From positions 1 to 9,337 of the forward strand of contig CAJUCQ010000014.1 in NCBI GenBank assembly GCA_910584905.1: a DNA stretch of 9,337 nt, written 5' to 3'. Numbering within the stretch: position 1 is the first letter of the stretch; every line of letters starts with the position of its first letter. This DNA is from an uncultured Muribaculaceae bacterium. GTDB lineage: Bacteria; Bacteroidota; Bacteroidia; Bacteroidales; Muribaculaceae. The position numbers and the translations under genes were made by a program. Below are positions 6,009 to 9,337 of the stretch, one piece after another. The notes beneath the pieces were generated by a model that saw nothing but the letters and a program-made list of their open reading frames with translations, made no database searches and had not been told where the DNA came from.

Positions 6009-6204
6009 CTATAATTCCAGGCAAAAAATGACTATCTTCACAAAGAAACATCCGTATCTCTCAAAGGGATGCGGCGGGTGTGTCAAAAAGAACCTTCTCC
6101 TTGCCTGGGGGCGTGGACACTCAAAATGCTCCGCTTGTAAGCAGGTGATTATGCAGCTCACGTCATTTGCCCGTACAACTGCTCGCAATTGGCTGAAACA
6201 ATAG
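5866..6204 (+). pseudogene. MuF-type phage head morphogenesis fragment, copy B
   Basis: Second remnant of the same head protein family, with NDYLPPNGWNCRCT and FRYN...HPYLSKGCGGC. Here the frame is broken where copy A has Trp: TGG has become TGA at 5863-5865, and a one-base indel lies upstream, so it is not translated from the old start. The downstream part is better preserved than in copy A. It keeps KCSACK after CGGC, giving two CxxC pairs that could bind zinc, and ends at TAG 6202-6204. The first ATG in frame is at 5917 (95 codons); expression is doubtful. Protein similarity to copy A continues past 6008 although DNA identity falls, so the right half probably comes from a different phage lineage. 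Confidence 0.75.
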
Positions 6205-6393
6205 TTGGTAGATAAAGAGGGCACAGACCGCAAAAGAGCCGGAGGCATTGTGCGCTACGACATATATACATTCCCGGTAACTGTCCGTGAGAATGGCATA
6301 GAGGTGCAAAAAATCTGTCAAATGAAGTGCTCCGTGTTCAAGCATGGTAATAAAACGGAGCAACGACCTTACGCCATAAGAATATTACAATAA
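6205..6393 (+). CDS. Unrecognised 62-codon frame, likely phage remnant
   Basis: The frame opens with TTG directly after the MuF stop and reads VDKEGTDRKRAGGIVRYDIY, then FPVTVRENGIEVQKICQMK, ending YAIRILQ. The composition is protein-like and the position between MuF and the leader repeat fits a phage structural region, but I recognise no family and the start is poor. It may be part of a longer degraded gene. A second short open frame, ending QIARLFQPQS before TAG at about 6464-6466, follows in another frame, consistent with frameshifted decay. Confidence 0.3.
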   Translation: MVDKEGTDRKRAGGIVRYDIYTFPVTVRENGIEVQKICQMKCSVFKHGNKTEQRPYAIRILQ

Positions 6394-6453
6394 AAAAAGC
6401 CAAACAATCTGCGGCGGAGATCCAAACTCCATTGCAAATCGCTCGACTTTTTC

Positions 6454-6476
6454 AACCGCAAAGTTAGCGGTTTTTT
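6454..6476 (+). terminator. Rightward terminator overlapping the leftward promoter
   Basis: AACCGC (6454-6459) and GCGGTT (6467-6472) pair around AAAGTTA, and T continues to 6476. This could end rightward transcription from the MuF remnant. The same dyad flanks the -7 element of the leftward promoter in the leader repeat, so it could instead be an operator. Copies 1 and 2 of the leader lack this GC stem. Confidence 0.45.
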
Positions 6477-6489
6477 CTCATATAACAAA
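6459..6489 (-). promoter_or_regulatory. Leftward promoter in leader repeat, copy 3
   Basis: On the minus strand, TTTG (plus CAAA, 6486-6489), exactly 19 bases, then TAACTTTG (plus 6459-6466): the best consensus match of the three copies. A T7 tract in the leftward sense lies about 60 bases downstream (plus A7 at 6392-6398), a similar distance to copy 1, but its upstream stem is weak. Confidence 0.55.
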
Positions 6490-6538
6490 GTAACACCTCA
6501 ATATTTCAATACAATGGACGTAATCGACAAAGTCGCTT
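6459..6538 (+). repeat. Leader repeat, copy 3 of 3
   Basis: Matches 1299-1378 through the leader and the first eight codons of the ORF at 6514 (MDVIDKVA). That ORF then hits a stop after three further codons (6547-6549). The sequence at the break, GTCGCTTTGCTCCT (6532-6545), is identical to 5833-5846 just upstream of MuF copy B. Confidence 0.8.
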
Positions 6539-6558
6539 TGCTCCTTTAAAAATAGATA

Positions 6559-6798
6559 ATGGCAAAGAACATTTACGACGATATTCTGCGCGACGCCCGT
6601 GTAAAACTCACGGAGATGTTCAATAACAATTTCCGCGAGCAGGGTTTCTTCGGGCAGAAATGGGTGGCGACAAAGGTCAGCAAGACCAACAGACGCGGTC
6701 GCGGCTCTATACTTATTGTCTCCGGCCCTATATGCGCAGTCATATCTGACGGCATAATGAGCGCAATACGCACCCCTCATTGTGTAATTTTACGCTGA
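6559..6798 (+). pseudogene. gpG-like phage virion morphogenesis fragment
   Basis: The first 55 residues (MAKNIYDDILRDARVKLTEM, then FREQGFFGQKW, and TNRRGRGSILIVSG) fit the N-terminal half of the Mu gpG / P2 gpS-type tail-completion (virion morphogenesis) family, which has a Gln-x-Trp motif and a later RGSIL..SG segment. Whole members have about 150 residues; this frame stops at 79 and its last 25 residues look degraded. It lies directly after the truncated MDVIDKVA ORF and leader copy 3, giving the order MuF, small ORF, gpG expected of Mu-like structural clusters. Part of the same gene survives as a scrap at 1507-1540 in copy A. Confidence 0.6.
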
Positions 6799-6825
6799 TT
6801 GAAAAAAAATCTTGATTGATTTTGT

Positions 6826-6863
6826 ATTGCGCAAAATGATTGCGCAGCAGCAATCTATCTTTG
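6826..6863 (+). promoter_or_regulatory. rtcB promoter with a direct-repeat operator candidate
   Basis: TATCTTTG at 6856-6863 is a perfect -7 element 26 bases before the rtcB ATG. No TTTG sits at -33. Instead ATTGCGCA occurs twice, at 6826-6833 and 6839-6846, 13 bases apart, over the -33 region. TGCGCA is itself palindromic, so a dimeric regulator could bind either unit. A poor -33 plus an overlapping repeat suggests an activator-dependent promoter, which is inference. Confidence 0.5.
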
Positions 6864-6889
6864 CATCGAAATCATAAAAACATCAGAAT

Positions 6890-8146
6890 ATGAAGACTAT
6901 AGAAGGACATGACGTAAAGATATTTACGGACAACATCGAGGAAACCGCCTTGGAGCAGATTAAGGAACTGCTTTCAATTGACGTGTTTTCCGACAAGAAG
7001 ATACGCATCATGCCCGACGTTCACGCCGGGGCAGGTTGCGTCATAGGGTTCACCGGCGACCTCGGCGATAAGGTCATCCCCAATATTGTGGGCGTTGACA
7101 TCGGTTGCGGCATGCGCATTCTCAATCTCGGCAAGCTCGCCGCAATAGATTATCACGCATTCCACGAACATATCAGCGGCAATGTACCCTCGGGCAAGTG
7201 GGTTCGTGAAGATAAGCGCGGGTTCAAACCGCTTGTCGGCGACGAGATGGAAATATACCGCGAGGCAAAACAACTTGCAACCGAACTTTACTGCTACCGT
7301 GAGATTAAAGACTCGGGCCGCATCAACAAGTCAATAGGGTCGCTTGGTGGCGGCAACCATTTCATCGAACTTGACAAGGACGATGAAGGCAATGTTTACC
7401 TTGTTATCCATACCGGTTCGCGCAACCTTGGCAAGCAGGTGGCCGATATCTATCAGGCAAAAGCCGTGAAACACCTTACCGACGGTGCCGATGAACTTGA
7501 AGAGACAATCAAACGCACTATTGAAGAGTATAAGGCCGCAGGGCGTCGCTCAGAATTGCAGAGTGTCATCAAAAAACTGCGTAAGGAGCATCAGAACGCC
7601 GAGCCTAATCTGCCCGCCGCTCTTTGCTATGTCGAAGGCGAAGGGCGTGAGCATTATCTCCACGACATGCGCCTCGGTCAGAGGTGGGCTGTGCTCAATC
7701 GCAAGCTGATTTCGCTCTTGCTCATGCGGTTCTTCCCCGATGTGGAGGTAATCGAGGAATTTGAATCCGTCCACAACTACATCAGCGACGATAATATTAT
7801 CCGCAAAGGCTCCATCTCGGCCGCCGAAGGCGAGCGTTGTATTATTCCTCTTAATATGCGCGACGGCTCGTTGCTCTGCACCGGAAAGGGCAACCCGGAC
7901 TGTAACTACTCGGCACCTCACGGAGCCGGACGAGTATTGAGCCGCACCAAGGCATACGAGGAAATCACGATGGAAGACTTCGAGGCCTCAATGAAGGGTA
8001 TCTATTCTGAGTCGGTCAACGACTTTACCCGCGACGAGTCTCCCATGGTCTATAAACCTGCGGAAGAAATAATTGCCAACATCGGCGACACCGTCACGAT
8101 AGATACTATCATCCGCCCAATCTTTAATTTCAAGGCATCGAAATAA
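6890..8146 (+). CDS. rtcB: RtcB-type RNA-splicing ligase
   Basis: Joins RNA ends bearing 2',3'-cyclic or 3'-phosphate to 5'-hydroxyl ends in a GTP- and Mn-dependent reaction, serving RNA repair. All signature segments are present in the 418 residues: MPDVHAGAG (41-49), NIVGVDIGCGM (65-75) with metal-binding Cys73, GGGNHF (153-158) with His157, HTGSRNLGKQV (174-184) with His174, VHNYIS with His295, and SAPHGAGR (341-348) with the guanylated His344. A charged helical stretch at about 190-245 lies between the HTGSRN segment and the C-terminal core. The ATG at 6890 follows a Bacteroidales promoter closely. No archease, prfH, rtcA or RtcR-type regulator is in the window, so it appears to stand alone between phage debris and a convergent surface-protein operon. 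Confidence 0.95.
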   Translation: MKTIEGHDVKIFTDNIEETALEQIKELLSIDVFSDKKIRIMPDVHAGAGCVIGFTGDLGDKVIPNIVGVDIGCGMRILNLGKLAAIDYHAFHEHISGNVPSGKWVREDKRGFKPLVGDEMEIYREAKQLATELYCYREIKDSGRINKSIGSLGGGNHFIELDKDDEGNVYLVIHTGSRNLGKQVADIYQAKAVKHLTDGADELEETIKRTIEEYKAAGRRSELQSVIKKLRKEHQNAEPNLPAALCYVEGEGREHYLHDMRLGQRWAVLNRKLISLLLMRFFPDVEVIEEFESVHNYISDDNIIRKGSISAAEGERCIIPLNMRDGSLLCTGKGNPDCNYSAPHGAGRVLSRTKAYEEITMEDFEASMKGIYSESVNDFTRDESPMVYKPAEEIIANIGDTVTIDTIIRPIFNFKASK

Positions 8147-8217
8147 TCCTACAAAAGAATGTAATTGACGATTGCGGCCATGAGCCTCGCCACGAAATGC
8201 CATAAGGTGCGAGCGGC

Positions 8218-9216
8218 TTATTCATCTTCCTTGTTGTTTAAAGCGGTTTTAAGAAAATCTTTTAAATCAACAATATATTGTGTCGATGACTGAGCCGCTA
8301 CCACTCCGGCTCCGGTGGAGACATTGCTGTAGCCCCACTTTGATTCGGCAAGGCCTATGTCTGACAAATCTCCGATAATACCTTCGTCGGCATTCCACTT
8401 ATATACAGCCCAATAATAATAGCTCTGGGAAACAGTGGTCAGATAAAGATTGACTCCGCACTCAAGCAATGACTCATCATATTCCTCAGATGCGACACGG
8501 AACGTATTACCGGTGTAGTTCAAATGAAGAGTATAGGTTTTTCCTGAAAATTGGCGGTCGGTGAAGAAAACAAAACTTGTGCCCTCATCATTGCCCATTA
8601 TGGTCTCGAAAACACCGATATGCTCCTTGAATATCGGCTCGGCGTCATACTCAAGGCTACCTGATAACAACAACGGCTCAGAATCATCACCCGCCGATGT
8701 GCTGAACCAATTGGAATCGAAATGATAGTAATTGTCAACACCTGCCGGGTCGTCAACATCCATCTCAATATTCAGATTGAATGTTATATCCGCAAGCATC
8801 CCGTGGTGAAAGACGTCTTCATTACCATTCCATATATTTGTAACAATCGGAGTCACTTTGACTTTACCTATGGGTGAGGCAAACGGCACCATGACGTCAG
8901 CCGTAGCAATTCCGTAAACAGGGCTCTCAGCCATAATTTTTATTTTGTCGCCCTCTACCGGTCGGTAGTCAGCTCCGACAATTTTTCCATTGGCGAGTAT
9001 TGTCACCGTGGCATCATTTACGGAATGGTCGTGCTGCGCTTCTTTGTCGTTAAACATCCATGTGTGCGTCACCTCGACCTCTATCGGCTCACCGGCCGTG
9101 ATCAGGGAGTTGATACAAAGCACAGGCTTTGTATCGATGTTCGGATTGAAATCTTCGTAACAACCCGAGAGCAGCGTTGCCAATAATAGCGGGAATATAT
9201 ATTTCAGAATTGCCAT
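8218..9216 (-). CDS. DUF4249 family lipoprotein
   Basis: A 332-residue envelope protein. The N-terminus MAILKYIFPLLLATLLSGC is a lipoprotein signal peptide with lipobox LSGC and acylated Cys19; the acidic residues just after it (YEDF) resemble the Bacteroidetes lipoprotein export signal, suggesting surface exposure. The following NIDTKPVLCINSLITAGEPI and HTWMFND, and the YRPVEGDKIKI segment, are typical of DUF4249, whose function is unknown but which is commonly encoded next to a TonB-dependent receptor. It starts 3 bases after the stop of an upstream gene on the same strand, so the two are almost certainly one operon. It is convergent with rtcB, with 71 bases between stops and only a weak CTCGC/GCGAG hairpin there. 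Confidence 0.88.
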   Translation of the reverse strand: MAILKYIFPLLLATLLSGCYEDFNPNIDTKPVLCINSLITAGEPIEVEVTHTWMFNDKEAQHDHSVNDATVTILANGKIVGADYRPVEGDKIKIMAESPVYGIATADVMVPFASPIGKVKVTPIVTNIWNGNEDVFHHGMLADITFNLNIEMDVDDPAGVDNYYHFDSNWFSTSAGDDSEPLLLSGSLEYDAEPIFKEHIGVFETIMGNDEGTSFVFFTDRQFSGKTYTLHLNYTGNTFRVASEEYDESLLECGVNLYLTTVSQSYYYWAVYKWNADEGIIGDLSDIGLAESKWGYSNVSTGAGVVAAQSSTQYIVDLKDFLKTALNNKEDE

Positions 9217-9219
9217 GTA

Positions 9220-9337
9220 TCAATGGTTCGGTAAAATTTGAGGTTGAACAGTCAGGCTTAAGCCGCTAATTGAGCCAACCTTTGGTTTATTTTCTGAATT
9301 ATTTTGAGATGCGGGGATTTTCCGTAAGTCGAAATAA
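9220..9337 (-). CDS. C-terminal end of upstream operon gene (partial)
   Basis: The last 38 codons of a frame entering from the right edge: YFDLRKIPASQNNSENKPKV and on to VQPQILPNH, stop TGA at 9220-9222. It is separated from the DUF4249 start by three bases. Because DUF4249 genes usually follow a TonB-dependent receptor, this is plausibly that receptor's C-terminus, with YF near the end of the last strand and then a polar tail. The fragment itself has no diagnostic motif. Confidence 0.5.
   Translation of the reverse strand, partial: YFDLRKIPASQNNSENKPKVGSISGLSLTVQPQILPNH

Noticed and set aside
1..9337. CRISPR arrays, tRNA, rRNA, intact insertion sequences
   Set aside because: I found no regularly spaced repeat series, tRNA cloverleaf, rRNA segment, or transposase frame with terminal inverted repeats.

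Overview
The window looks like chromosomal DNA of an anaerobic gut Bacteroidales, plausibly Muribaculaceae or a relative. The evidence is repeated Bacteroidales-type promoters (TTTG, about 19 bases, TAnnTTTG), starts without Shine-Dalgarno sequences, a DUF4249 lipoprotein with a Bacteroidetes-style export signal, and Mu-like phage remnants. The genus is inference; no rRNA or marker gene is present.

Layout. Bases 1-860 hold no convincing gene: a possible plus-strand promoter, several clean hairpins, a candidate short minus-strand RNA near 528-594, and the first copy of a three-copy leader repeat. Bases 862-1630 are decayed phage structural genes: a MuF-type head-morphogenesis fragment, the second leader copy, and a small ORF fused to a gpG-like scrap, closed by a strong terminator. 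Bases 1806-5725 are intact host-type genes: an AraC-family regulator, convergent pncB (nicotinate phosphoribosyltransferase), and, divergent from pncB, a Y-family translesion polymerase followed by a YolD-like partner. Bases 5781-6798 are a second decayed copy of the phage module in the same orientation: MuF fragment, third leader copy, truncated small ORF, gpG-like fragment. Then come rtcB (RNA ligase, plus strand) and, convergent to it, a DUF4249 lipoprotein whose upstream gene runs off the window.

How the genes work together. Polymerase plus YolD is a recognised pairing in Firmicutes UvrX/YqjW-type translesion systems and the two genes probably form one operon. pncB (NAD salvage), rtcB (RNA 3'-phosphate/5'-hydroxyl ligation) and the DUF4249 operon (cell surface, usually linked to a TonB-dependent receptor) look functionally independent.

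Most unusual content. The two phage-remnant modules share a 227-base block that is about 97% identical in its core and then drops abruptly to about 63%. The leader repeat occurs three times and carries a conserved Bacteroidales promoter pointing away from the ORF it precedes. I found no CRISPR array, no tRNA or rRNA, no recognisable transposase or integrase, and no clear new multi-gene defence system.
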